This document shows, piece after piece, positions 44,556 to 52,877 of a stretch of 64,000 nucleotides of DNA. The stretch covers positions 6,459,174 to 6,523,173 of the forward strand of contig CP151667.1 of assembly GCA_038400315.1 (NCBI GenBank). Reading direction: 5' to 3'. The DNA comes from Isosphaeraceae bacterium EP7 (GTDB taxonomy: Bacteria > Planctomycetota > Planctomycetia > Isosphaerales > Isosphaeraceae). The notes under the pieces were generated by a model. That model was not told the origin of the DNA. It worked only from the letters and a program-made list of their open reading frames with translations, and did not search any database. Position 1 is the first letter of the stretch. Each line of letters begins with the position of its first letter. The position numbers and the translations under genes were made by a program.

Positions 44556-47249
44556 ATGGACTTCGCCGTCAGCTTCCCCTCCCCGGGCGTGATCCTGCTG
44601 AAGGGTCCTGAGCTATTCCGGGACACCGACTCGCCAGACTGCCGCCGGTTCCTTGACTGCATCTTCCAGGCGCCCGAGGTGAGCCACGTCGAGATCCGAC
44701 GGGCCGAGGCCGAGTTGAGGTTCTGCCCCAGGACACACAGCCTCAAGGACGTCGTCCGTCGCGTCTGCTCGTTCCTCGCCCCCAAGCCGGTGCCAGCCCC
44801 TGTTCATGTCCATGTCCGGGAGGTCGAGGTCGAGGTCCCCGCTTTCACCTTTGCGTATGCGGGCGGAGACGGCTCGTCGGGCGGCCCCGACCACGGCAGC
44901 AGCTACGTCTTCGAGCCCGAGTACGAGAACGCGTACGAGAACGGGCACACCAACGGCTCCCACCTTCCCAACGGCTCCCACCTTCCGCACGCCAGCGGGG
45001 CGTCCGGCGGCCCTCAGAACGAGACGCGTGGTCCCCTGATCGCGCGGCCCGACACGGCCCGCGACCGCAAAGGGGTGGTCCGCTACTATCGCCACGACTC
45101 GGTCGTCTCGGGCTGGGAGGTCAAGCTCGACCGGCCGGGCAGGCTCAAGGTCAAGAACCGGGTGCTCTACCGCAAGCAGGAGCTCTGCCAGGCGATCGAG
45201 CGCGAACTGGTGAGCGTCCTGGGCGTCGACAAATATCAATCGAGCTCGATGAGATGCACCGTCCAGGTCGACTACGACCCGCACGAGCTGACCAGGCGGC
45301 AGGTGATCGAGATCCTCGACTCGGCGCTCGCTGGCGCCGAGAATCCGTCGAAGCTCGACAAGCTCGACCTGCACTTGCCCATCTGCACCGCGTCGCTGCC
45401 GCTGGCCGCCCTCGCCCAGTTCGCCATGCCGCCGCTGCTGCCGGTCGCCGCGGTGGTCTTCGCCTACACGTCGATCCCGACCTTCAGGGAGGCTCGGGCC
45501 GTCCTGGTCGACGAGCGTCGCTTGGGCGTCGACGTTCTGGACGCCATCGTCGTCGTCGGCTGCCTGGGGACGATGTCCATCTTCCCGGGGGCCATGCTCT
45601 GCTGGTGCCTGGGCCTGGGCAAGGTGCTGGTCAAGCGGACGCAGGACAACTCCAAGAAGCTGCTGCTGAACGCGTTCGGCAAGCAGCCGCGCTATTGCTG
45701 GCTGTACAAGGACGGCGTCGAGGTGCAGGTCTCGCTGGATAAGCTCCAGCAGGCCGACGTCATCGTGGTCAACACCGGCGAGGTCGTGCCCGTCGACGGC
45801 GTGGTCGTCGAGGGGATGGCCATGATCGACCAGCACGCCCTGACCGGCGAGTCGACCCCCGCCGAGAAGGGGGTTGGCGACCGCGTCTTCGCCTCGACCC
45901 TGATGGTCGCCGGCAAGATGTACGTCTCGGTCGAGAAGTCGGGCAGCGACACCGCCTCGGCCAAGATCAGCCAGATCCTCAACGACTCGGCCGGCTACAA
46001 GCTCAGCTCGCAGCACAAGGGCGAGGTCATGGCCGACCGCGCGGTTATCCCGACCCTGGCCATCGGCGCCGTGGGCATGGCCACCATGGGCCCGGCCGGG
46101 TGTGTCGCGGTGCTCAACAGCGACTTCGGCACCGGCATCCGCATGGCCGCCCCACTGGCCATGCTCTCCAGCCTGGCCCTGTGTGCCAACAAGGGGATCC
46201 TGGTCAAGGACGGCCGGGCCTTGGAGCTGATGAACGAGATCGACACCGTCCTCTTCGACAAGACGGGCACGCTCACCCGCGAACGCCCCGAGGTCGGCCG
46301 GATGATCGCGTCGGAGGGCTTCGACGGCACCCAGATCCTCCGCTATGCCGCGGCCGCCGAGAAGAAGTTCCACCACCCCATCGCCCTGGCCATCCTCCAC
46401 AAGGCCCGCGAGCTGGGCCTCGACCTCCCCTCGATCGACGACACCCAGTACAAGGTCGGCTACGGGATCACCGTCCACCTGGAGGGGCACACCGTCCTGG
46501 TCGGCAGCAAACGGTTCATGGAGCTGGAAGGCATCGGCATGACTCCCGAGGTGGCCGAGGCGCTCGAGGCCTCGCACCTGGAAGGCAACACGATGGTCAT
46601 GGTCGGGGTCGACGGCCGCCTCGGCGGGGCCATCGAGCTGCAATCGGCCGTCAGGCCCGAGGTCAAGGACATCGTCGCCGGCCTGCGCAAGCGCGGGGTC
46701 AAGCACCTGGCGATCATCTCGGGCGACCACGAGGCGCCCACCCGCAAGCTGGCCGAGCAACTGGGCATGGACCGCTACTTCGCCCAGGTCTTGCCGGCCG
46801 ACAAGGCCGATTACGTCGCCAAGCTCCAGGCCGAGGGGCGCAAGGTTTGCTTCGTCGGCGACGGGATCAACGACTCGATCGCCCTGAAGAAGGCCAACGT
46901 CTCGATTTCCCTGCGGGGTGCCTCGTCGATCGCCACCGACACCGCGCACATCGTCTTCCTGGAAGAGGGCCTGTCCAAGCTCTGCGAGCTGAAGGACATC
47001 TCCAGGGAACTTGACCGCAACGTCAAGCGGAGCTGGCAGTTGATCCTGGCGCCCAATATCCTCTGCATTGCGGGCGTCTTCACGCTAGGCTTTGGCATCA
47101 TGGCCTCCGTCATCACCAACAACGTCGCCGCCATGGCCGCGCTAGGCAACGGGCTCCTGCCCCTCCGCCAGATCGCGCAGGTCGAGGCCGAGCGGCGGCA
47201 CAAGCGAGAACTCAGGCAGGCCCATGCCCTGGAAAGAAACGCTGTTTGA
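44556..47249 (+). CDS. P-type ATPase, P1B-like, with intact catalytic motifs but no CPC metal motif
   Basis: An 897-residue P-type ATPase. The catalytic set is intact: TGES (430-433), phosphorylation loop DKTGTLT (Asp568), HP in KFHHPIA (607-608) and GDGIND (768-773). The N-terminus has an unusual 180-residue stretch with a repeated NGSHLP linker, then an HMA2-like ferredoxin fold (GRLKVKNRVLY, VQVDYDPHELTRRQV; about 185-260). The membrane segment that usually carries C-P-C reads SDFGTGIRMAAP (522-533), without Cys, so the metal, if any, cannot be read from it. Length and domain order fit heavy-metal exporters. It heads a close run of genes with a small partner overlapping its end by 26 bases. 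Confidence 0.88.
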   Translation: MDFAVSFPSPGVILLKGPELFRDTDSPDCRRFLDCIFQAPEVSHVEIRRAEAELRFCPRTHSLKDVVRRVCSFLAPKPVPAPVHVHVREVEVEVPAFTFAYAGGDGSSGGPDHGSSYVFEPEYENAYENGHTNGSHLPNGSHLPHASGASGGPQNETRGPLIARPDTARDRKGVVRYYRHDSVVSGWEVKLDRPGRLKVKNRVLYRKQELCQAIERELVSVLGVDKYQSSSMRCTVQVDYDPHELTRRQVIEILDSALAGAENPSKLDKLDLHLPICTASLPLAALAQFAMPPLLPVAAVVFAYTSIPTFREARAVLVDERRLGVDVLDAIVVVGCLGTMSIFPGAMLCWCLGLGKVLVKRTQDNSKKLLLNAFGKQPRYCWLYKDGVEVQVSLDKLQQADVIVVNTGEVVPVDGVVVEGMAMIDQHALTGESTPAEKGVGDRVFASTLMVAGKMYVSVEKSGSDTASAKISQILNDSAGYKLSSQHKGEVMADRAVIPTLAIGAVGMATMGPAGCVAVLNSDFGTGIRMAAPLAMLSSLALCANKGILVKDGRALELMNEIDTVLFDKTGTLTRERPEVGRMIASEGFDGTQILRYAAAAEKKFHHPIALAILHKARELGLDLPSIDDTQYKVGYGITVHLEGHTVLVGSKRFMELEGIGMTPEVAEALEASHLEGNTMVMVGVDGRLGGAIELQSAVRPEVKDIVAGLRKRGVKHLAIISGDHEAPTRKLAEQLGMDRYFAQVLPADKADYVAKLQAEGRKVCFVGDGINDSIALKKANVSISLRGASSIATDTAHIVFLEEGLSKLCELKDISRELDRNVKRSWQLILAPNILCIAGVFTLGFGIMASVITNNVAAMAALGNGLLPLRQIAQVEAERRHKRELRQAHALERNAV
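44952..44987 (+). repeat. 18-bp tandem duplication in the ATPase gene
   Basis: Two back-to-back 18-base units (AACGGCTCCCACCTTCC plus one variable base) encode NGSHLP twice. It is in frame and lies in the linker before the HMA2-like domain. Confidence 0.85.
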
Positions 47250-47538
47250 GCGGAAGTTGAAGCGGCCCGTCGACGGGCCGCTCCGCAAGGACGTCGAGGA
47301 CGTCTACCAGCGGAGGCGCGGGGAGATCCCCATCTCCACCGACCTCAGCTGGCACCCGGAGAAGCCGGAATTCACCATCCGGTCGAAGCTGCTCTCCTTC
47401 ATCGTCCGCTTCACCCAAGACCAGCGCATGGTGGTCGAGGCCGAGCTCTCTCTGGCCGCCAAGCTGATGGCCACCGACGCCAACCGCCGTCAGGCCGTCG
47501 CCTTCATCGAGTCGATCGCCGACGACCTGAAGATCTGA
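47224..47538 (+). CDS. Small protein overlapping the P-type ATPase gene
   Basis: A 104-residue cytoplasmic protein of unknown function. Its ATG at 47224 lies 26 bases inside the ATPase gene in another frame, so translation is probably coupled. The first 45 residues are basic (MPWKETLFERKLKRPVDG); the rest reads EFTIRSKLLSFIVRFTQDQR, then VVEAELSLAAKLMATDANRR and a final helix AVAFIESIADDL. The strand-strand-helix pattern faintly recalls polyhydroxyalkanoate-granule-type (PF09650) proteins, but that match is weak. The tight overlap suggests a subunit or regulator of the ATPase. Confidence 0.75.
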   Translation: MPWKETLFERKLKRPVDGPLRKDVEDVYQRRRGEIPISTDLSWHPEKPEFTIRSKLLSFIVRFTQDQRMVVEAELSLAAKLMATDANRRQAVAFIESIADDLKI

Positions 47539-47568
47539 CCCGACCGACCCCCGGGGGGAGCGCCCGCC

Positions 47569-48108
47569 ATGTCAGAAAACGCCAACGCCGTCGAAGACAG
47601 GCCGGCCGACTCTCCCCCCAAGGGGGGCGTCGACCTGAACATGCGCGACCATCACTGGAACAACCCGCCGGGACCGCACGAGAAGCGGTTCAACTACTTC
47701 CTCGTCGACTCGGGCTGGAACCACGCCGTCTCCAAGATGGTCCGGTCCTTCTTCCCCACCTACTTCAACGCCCACACGCCCGACTCTCTCTACATTCTCA
47801 CTCCCGAGCAGTCGATGCTGATCCTCCAGCGCGACCCCGAGCTCATCGGCCGAGACCCGATCATCCTCGTCTACGACCTCTACGCCTCCAACCATCGGGG
47901 CGCACGCGGCTACCGCGGCTTCCGGCTCAACCTCGGCCTCATTCGGAGCCCCGAGCAGGCCATGGCCCGGCTCCAGGAGTTCGTCCGCTTCATCGCCGTC
48001 CACCGCTCCTCCCAGCACCTCGAGGGCGAGGTCCGCAGGGAGCTCCACCGCGAGGGGATCGATGGCATGGTCAAGATCCTCCGCGAGGCGACCACCGAGC
48101 TGCTCTAG
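47569..48108 (+). CDS. Protein of unknown function in the P-type ATPase cluster
   Basis: A 179-residue soluble protein with no recognised domain. After a polar N-terminus it has HWNNPPGPHEKRFNYFLVDSGWNHAV, cut here, FFPTYFNAHTPDSLYILTPEQSM, then an alpha/beta part DPIILVYDLYASNHRGARGY and RLNLGLIRSPEQAMARLQEF. The end is helical and charged. There is no signal peptide, so it should be cytoplasmic. The GGGGGGAGC sequence precedes the ATG. It sits 30 bases after the previous small gene, in the same unit. Aromatic and His content is high at the N-terminus, which could bind metal, but that is only inference. Confidence 0.78.
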   Translation: MSENANAVEDRPADSPPKGGVDLNMRDHHWNNPPGPHEKRFNYFLVDSGWNHAVSKMVRSFFPTYFNAHTPDSLYILTPEQSMLILQRDPELIGRDPIILVYDLYASNHRGARGYRGFRLNLGLIRSPEQAMARLQEFVRFIAVHRSSQHLEGEVRRELHREGIDGMVKILREATTELL

Positions 48109-48165
48109 CCACGCGGCCCTCCGAGGCCCGTCGACCGAACCATCCGTATCCGTGTGAGACCCCCG

Positions 48166-48363
48166 ATGAACGCCGAAGAACTGCCCATCCTGCCGATCAT
48201 CGCCGTCACGCTGGCCACCCTCTATTTCGGCTACGAGGTGGAGAAGCGCCGCAACCGCCTTCGGAACATCTTCGACACCTTCGACAAGACCGAGAGCCGA
48301 GTCGCCTCCGTGCTTGAACGCCTCGTCGAGAGCGGCCAGCTCACCCCCTACCGCGCCCCCTGA
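48166..48363 (+). CDS. Small single-span membrane protein
   Basis: A 65-residue protein with one membrane helix (LPILPIIAVTLATLYFGYEV) followed by a basic stop-transfer (EKRRNRLRN) and an amphipathic helix (FDKTESRVASVLERLVES). A GTG 12 bases upstream is an alternative start. The helix after the membrane segment could bind a partner; a role as accessory subunit of the neighbouring pump is suggested by position only. Unrecognised family. Confidence 0.7.
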   Translation: MNAEELPILPIIAVTLATLYFGYEVEKRRNRLRNIFDTFDKTESRVASVLERLVESGQLTPYRAP

Positions 48364-48472
48364 TCCCCCCGTTGCCACGCGTTCGATTCGCAAGCCCGCA
48401 ACGCCTCTGCTGAGCTGACTGCGTTCATGCTGACGCTCTGCGAACGCATGACATCCGGTGCTTATTCGAGGG

Positions 48473-50917
48473 ATGCACGTGTCTATCGCCCGGCCCGCCC
48501 CCAAACCCTCGACGCTCGCCGGACCGGTTGCCCTGCGCGACGGGGTCGTCTGCCTGCGCGATCGGGCGGCCTTCGGCCCCCTTGCCGACGAGCCGAGTGA
48601 CCGCCTCGTAAGGCTGGCCCTGGCACTGCCCGAAGTCCGCTCGGTCGCCATCAACCGGGCCACAGGCACCGCCACGATCCGCCACAAGCCTGCGGCCGGC
48701 TTCCACGCCCGGCTTGCCTCGGCCATCCGCGGCGAAGGAGTCGTGCTGCCCCTTCCGCCCGGCCCGGCGCTCGCCCCCGAAGGCGAGACCGACTACATCG
48801 CCAGGAGGCTGGGCGACGCGGCGACCACCTGGGATCTCGTCCACGTGGCCGAAGGCCGGGTCCGCCTGCGGCACGAACGCCTGACCCGCGACCTCGAGTT
48901 CGCCGAGGAGCTCACCCGCCGCCTCCGCGAGCTGCCGGGCGTCACGCGAGTTGGGGCCAATGCGATCACCGGCAGCGTCCTGATCGAGTACCGGCCCAGG
49001 TTGGTCACTCTCACCGGGCTGGCCAACGCCGCCGAGCGTTGCCTGCGCCCCGAGCCTGCCGCGCCGCAGCTCTTGAAGCCGCCGAAGCCGGTCCGCCTCG
49101 GCCCGGCCAATGCGACGCTTGGCATCGCGATGCTCGGCGAGCTGGCCCTGCCGGCGCTGCTACCGGTGAGCGCCATGCTGCTCATCGGCACCAACATCAA
49201 GATCTTTCGCGCCGCCGCCGCCCAGATCCGCGCGGGTCAGTTCGGCCTGCCGGTGCTTTACGCGGTGATCGTCGGCACCACGCTGGCCAGCGGACAGTTC
49301 TTCGCCTCGGCCCTGATGAGCTGGTCGCTCCGCTACTGGGAACGACGGCTACGCGGCGACCTCGCCGAGCATCGTCACCAGCTCCTGCACCGCGAACAGG
49401 CCGGCTTCGCGCGTCGGTTCGACCCGACAACCGACCGCGAGGTGCTCATCGAGGCCTCGCTCCTCCAGGTCGGCGATCGCCTGAACGTCGGCCCCGCCGA
49501 GATCATCCCGGCAGACGGCCGCGTCGACGCCGGCGAGGCCATCGTCGACGAGCGATCGGTTCGCGGCCTGGAAGGGGTCACGCGCAAGCGGGCCGGGGAC
49601 CGCGTGCTCGACGGCTCAACCGTGCTGACGGGCACCCTCACCGTCGAGGTCAGCCGCCTGGGCGACCGCACCCACGACTCGGGCGTGCGCCGCGCCATGC
49701 TGGCGGCAACCACTCCGGACCGCGGGTCCACAGCCCCCACCCGAGACGCGGAGGCCTTCGCCACGCGGGCCGTCGTCCCCACCCTGGCCACCGCCGGCTT
49801 CGGCCTGCTTGCCGGCGACCTTGGTGTTGCCGGCGCGATTTTAAGACCCGACTACGCGACCGGCCCGGGCATGGCCGTACCGCTGGAAACCCTGCGAGAC
49901 GTGGCCCTCTGCGCCCGCAGGGGGATTATCGTCCGCCAGCCCGACGCCCTCGCCCGACTCGCCGAGGTCGACCTCATCCTGGTCGACGATCACCCCATGC
50001 TCGCCCGCCCCGAGCTGGAAGTCGCTCGCATCACCACCAAGATGCCAGAGGACATCCTGCTCCCCCTGGCCGCAGCCGCCTTGCGTCACCTGGACGACGA
50101 GCGGGCCCACGCCCTGATGGCCGCTTGCCGGGCCCGCACGCTCTCCGTCTTCAAGCTGAATCCGACCCATTTCGATCGCGGCGTGACCATCACCTACGGC
50201 GACCACCAGATCCGGGTCGACGACCAGGACCCCGCCGGCGGTCCGATGGGCCCGATCGCCGTGGAGGTGGACGGCACCCTCGTCGGCCTGCTCGAGTTCC
50301 GCCGCTCGGCACGCCCCGAGGCCGCCGAGGCGATCCGCCGGATGCAGGCCCTGGCCCCCGTGCCGATGGCGTTCCTCTCTTCGCGACCCCAGGACGAGGC
50401 CGTCGCCCTGGCCGCAGCCCTGGGCATCCCCATCGCCCACGGCGACACAACACCCGAAGCCGCCGCCACACTGATCCGTGACGCCAAGGCCAGGGGTAGG
50501 CGTATCGCGTTCGTCGGCGACTGCCGCCGCTCGACCCTCGCGGCCGACGCCGCCCACGTGGCGATCGCCCTCCTTGATGACCGGGATGAGGACCTCGACG
50601 CCGGCCGCGCCGGAATCTTCATCCAGGGGGGACGCCCCGGCCCGCTCGCCGACCTCTGGAAGATCGCCGGGGCCCACCGTGACCGGGTTCGGGAGGCCCA
50701 CCGCCTCATCCTGGTCCCGAATCTATTCTGCATCGCCGGAGCCTTCTTCTTCGGCTTCACCAGCCTGGCGTCCGTTCTGGTGAGCAACCTGGGGACCTAC
50801 GGCCTCTATCGCCGGGCCACCGACTCGCTCCGAGACCTGGACGAGCCCGCAACGCGTCGGGCCCTCGGGCAGTTCGCCCTAGCCCCGGCCGGCGATCGAG
50901 TCCCCGGGCTGTCGTAA
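48473..50917 (+). CDS. P-type ATPase homologue with degenerate catalytic motifs (pseudo-ATPase)
   Basis: An 814-residue protein aligned along its length with the active pump at 44556: HMA2-like domains (AEGRVRLRHERLTRDLEFAE near 126-145), actuator, membrane and P-domain segments. All three hallmark motifs are lost. TGES reads RGLEG (364-368), DKTGTL reads DDHPML (505-510; the phosphorylatable Asp may remain but Lys-Thr-Gly-Thr is gone), and GDGIND reads GDCRRS (682-687). The CPC position again lacks Cys (PDYATGPGMAVP, 459-470), as in the active pump. The frame is intact with good codon use, so it is not a decaying pseudogene. I infer a non-pumping regulatory or structural partner. A GTG at 48458 or 48479 could also start it. 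Confidence 0.85.
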   Translation: MHVSIARPAPKPSTLAGPVALRDGVVCLRDRAAFGPLADEPSDRLVRLALALPEVRSVAINRATGTATIRHKPAAGFHARLASAIRGEGVVLPLPPGPALAPEGETDYIARRLGDAATTWDLVHVAEGRVRLRHERLTRDLEFAEELTRRLRELPGVTRVGANAITGSVLIEYRPRLVTLTGLANAAERCLRPEPAAPQLLKPPKPVRLGPANATLGIAMLGELALPALLPVSAMLLIGTNIKIFRAAAAQIRAGQFGLPVLYAVIVGTTLASGQFFASALMSWSLRYWERRLRGDLAEHRHQLLHREQAGFARRFDPTTDREVLIEASLLQVGDRLNVGPAEIIPADGRVDAGEAIVDERSVRGLEGVTRKRAGDRVLDGSTVLTGTLTVEVSRLGDRTHDSGVRRAMLAATTPDRGSTAPTRDAEAFATRAVVPTLATAGFGLLAGDLGVAGAILRPDYATGPGMAVPLETLRDVALCARRGIIVRQPDALARLAEVDLILVDDHPMLARPELEVARITTKMPEDILLPLAAAALRHLDDERAHALMAACRARTLSVFKLNPTHFDRGVTITYGDHQIRVDDQDPAGGPMGPIAVEVDGTLVGLLEFRRSARPEAAEAIRRMQALAPVPMAFLSSRPQDEAVALAAALGIPIAHGDTTPEAAATLIRDAKARGRRIAFVGDCRRSTLAADAAHVAIALLDDRDEDLDAGRAGIFIQGGRPGPLADLWKIAGAHRDRVREAHRLILVPNLFCIAGAFFFGFTSLASVLVSNLGTYGLYRRATDSLRDLDEPATRRALGQFALAPAGDRVPGLS

Positions 50918-51017
50918 GATGAATCCCGCCATCGAGCCCACGATTGACTCATCGGGCAACTCCCCGCCGCCACCGCCGACCGACTCTCACGCGTCCCCTC
51001 GCAGGCCGGAGCCCACG

Positions 51018-51320
51018 ATGTCCATTGCCATGCCCGAGAACGCCGGCGACCCCCTCGAAGTCAGCCCCGCCGACCGCCTGGGCAAGCTCCCGCGCGAGCT
51101 GGGCATCTTGCTCGTCTCCGTCGGGGCCGTCGGCACGCTCCTGCCCGGCATCGTCGGGGCCCCCGCCATCGTCGCCGGCGGCCTGGTCCTCTGGCCCACC
51201 GCGTTCGGCCGGGTCGAAGGCTGGCTCCGCCGCACCTGCCCCGACATCCATCGCCAGGGCTTCAACCAGATCGGCCGCTACCTCGACGACATGGGCCGCC
51301 GCTACCCCTGGGCTGACTGA
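51018..51320 (+). CDS. Small membrane protein in the P-type ATPase cluster
   Basis: A 100-residue protein. One or two hydrophobic helices are readable: RELGILLVSVGAVGTLLPGI then GAPAIVAGGLVLWPTAFG. The tail RVEGWLRRTCPDIHRQGFNQ is basic. The G-x-L-L-P-G and L-W-P pattern faintly resembles PGPGW-type small membrane proteins, but the match is weak. The ATG at 51018 has GGAG 6 bases upstream; an ATG at 50919, just after the previous stop, would add a Pro-rich leader. It directly follows the pseudo-ATPase and is probably in the same transcript. Confidence 0.72.
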   Translation: MSIAMPENAGDPLEVSPADRLGKLPRELGILLVSVGAVGTLLPGIVGAPAIVAGGLVLWPTAFGRVEGWLRRTCPDIHRQGFNQIGRYLDDMGRRYPWAD

Positions 51321-51490
51321 CCCGGCCCTCTTCCCATCCCCTGCCAGGTCCTCGCGCGATCCATCCCCTTTGGCAATTCGACCCAGCGAGCATCCCCGGC
51401 CCAACGAACCCACTCTCGCTCGCGTCGGCCGACTTTGAGGATTCTCTGGATTAATCCGGCAACTACAGCCGATCTCCTCAATCTGGCGGG

Positions 51491-52681
51491 ATGCGTCCAT
51501 CCGTCCGAACCGAGGTGTCTCGATTGGCCCGAAGTCAGACCAGGCATCCACTCGTCGCCACATTGGCCCTGGCAATCGCCGGGATGCAAGGATGCGCCAC
51601 TCTGGCGCCGAAAGCCGGGGGCAAGCCCGCCGAGACGGTCCGACTCCAGGACTCGGGCGCCCCGACACTCACCCTGCCCGCCCTGCCGGAGCCCGACCGG
51701 CGCGCCTCGCTCGATGATCCCGTCCCCCTCTCGCGCAACGACCCGGAGGACAAGGACGAGGACGAGCCCGTGTTCCCGGACATTCACTCCGATCCGCTTG
51801 CGGGCTCGTCGATCCCAGAGTCGGAGCGCGACCCCTTCCTCTTGCCCTGGGCCGTGAACCTGATCCACCATGACCGATGGCGGATGGAGGAAGGCCCCAG
51901 CGAGAGCCGGCTCGACCGATTCCGGCGCCAGGCCAGGGCCGACGTCCGCGACCCCGGGCCCGATACCGCCAATTTCCCCAACGGCGCGTACACCTTGCCC
52001 AAAGGTCGGGCCTACCTCGAGACCTCGCCCGTCGGCTTCTACGCCGGCTCGCGCGGGGCGCCTCGCCAGTACAACTGGGAGTTCCTGCTCCGCTACGGGC
52101 TGACCGATAGCCTCGAATTCCGCATCTTCTCCAGCGGCTTCACCGCCACGGGCGGGAATCACCCGACCAGCGGCTTCTCGCCGTTGGCGTTCGACATCAA
52201 GGCGCACTTCTGGGATGAGAACCGCAGGTATTTCATCCCCGCTGTCGGGGCCGAGATCTATCTTCAGACCCAGTTCGGCTCTCCGGCCTACAACGGTGGC
52301 GTTCAGCCATCGATCAACCTGCTGCTGGACAACACGTTGCCGCTCGAGCTCAACCTCGAAACCAACTTCGGCATGACCGGAGCGCAGGACTCGAAGGGTG
52401 CCATCGCCTACCAGTTCAGCTACCAGTGGGCCCTGGAGCGCGAGGTGGCCGACGGCCTCGTGGTCTTCGTTCACGGCTTCTACAACGCCGCGGCCCTCCC
52501 CCGGATCACCAACTTCCAGGGCCTTGCCCCCGGCAACAGCTTCCCGAACATCAACGTCGTCGGCGCCGGCACCACCTGGGCAGTCAACGATCGCATCGCC
52601 ATCTTTGGCAGCTACAACTTCGGGACGACCCCGGAATCACCCCAGACCATCGCCCTGCTCGGCTTCGCCATCGCACTCTGA
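51491..52681 (+). CDS. Outer-membrane beta-barrel lipoprotein (phenol-degradation MetA-like transporter family)
   Basis: A 396-residue exported protein. The signal ends in a lipobox-like G-M-Q-G-C at about residue 35. After an acidic Pro-rich linker comes a beta-barrel-type region from about 155 on: GRAYLETSPVGFYAG, YNWEFLLRYGLTDSLEFRIF, then FSPLAFDIKAHFWDENRRYF, TLPLELNLETNFGMTG, EVADGLVVFVHGFYNAA and AVNDRIAIFGSYNFGTT, ending IALLGFAIAL. This alternating pattern matches the MetA-pathway-of-phenol-degradation/transporter barrel family. As an outer-membrane channel it would match a pump system that moves something across both membranes. It ends just before a hairpin. Substrate unknown. Confidence 0.75.
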   Translation: MRPSVRTEVSRLARSQTRHPLVATLALAIAGMQGCATLAPKAGGKPAETVRLQDSGAPTLTLPALPEPDRRASLDDPVPLSRNDPEDKDEDEPVFPDIHSDPLAGSSIPESERDPFLLPWAVNLIHHDRWRMEEGPSESRLDRFRRQARADVRDPGPDTANFPNGAYTLPKGRAYLETSPVGFYAGSRGAPRQYNWEFLLRYGLTDSLEFRIFSSGFTATGGNHPTSGFSPLAFDIKAHFWDENRRYFIPAVGAEIYLQTQFGSPAYNGGVQPSINLLLDNTLPLELNLETNFGMTGAQDSKGAIAYQFSYQWALEREVADGLVVFVHGFYNAAALPRITNFQGLAPGNSFPNINVVGAGTTWAVNDRIAIFGSYNFGTTPESPQTIALLGFAIAL

Positions 52682-52683
52682 GA

Positions 52684-52719
52684 GGCCTCGGGCGTTGCCC
52701 TGAAACAACGCCGAGGGCC
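52684..52719 (+). terminator. Hairpin after the outer-membrane barrel gene
   Basis: GGCGTTG (52691-52697) pairs with CAACGCC (52706-52712), and outer GGCCTC/GAGGGCC segments extend the stem with bulges. It begins 3 bases after the stop codon. It probably ends the ATPase-cluster transcript and leaves the next small gene as a separate unit. Confidence 0.6.
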
Positions 52720-52877
52720 CACGAGTCGGCGGGGCGACCGACCCCGAGATCGAGGCGGATTCTTTTGGTCGCGCCCTCATCGCTGAGTTAATCTAGGAAG
52801 AGTTGGGCGATCAAGACAACGTGGCCCCGTCGCATGCGGCCATGCAGTTCAACCCTTTTCTCGGTCGAGGTAGTCCG

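Noticed and set aside
44613-46949. A 778-codon open frame antisense to the P-type ATPase
   Set aside because: Composition is a typical high-GC shadow (Asp/His/Leu/Gly-rich) and the sense frame has all the P-type motifs.
48473-50917. Pseudogene interpretation of the second P-type ATPase
   Set aside because: The frame is intact over its full length with normal codon bias and neighbouring residues of each motif are kept, so decay is less likely than a conserved non-catalytic role.
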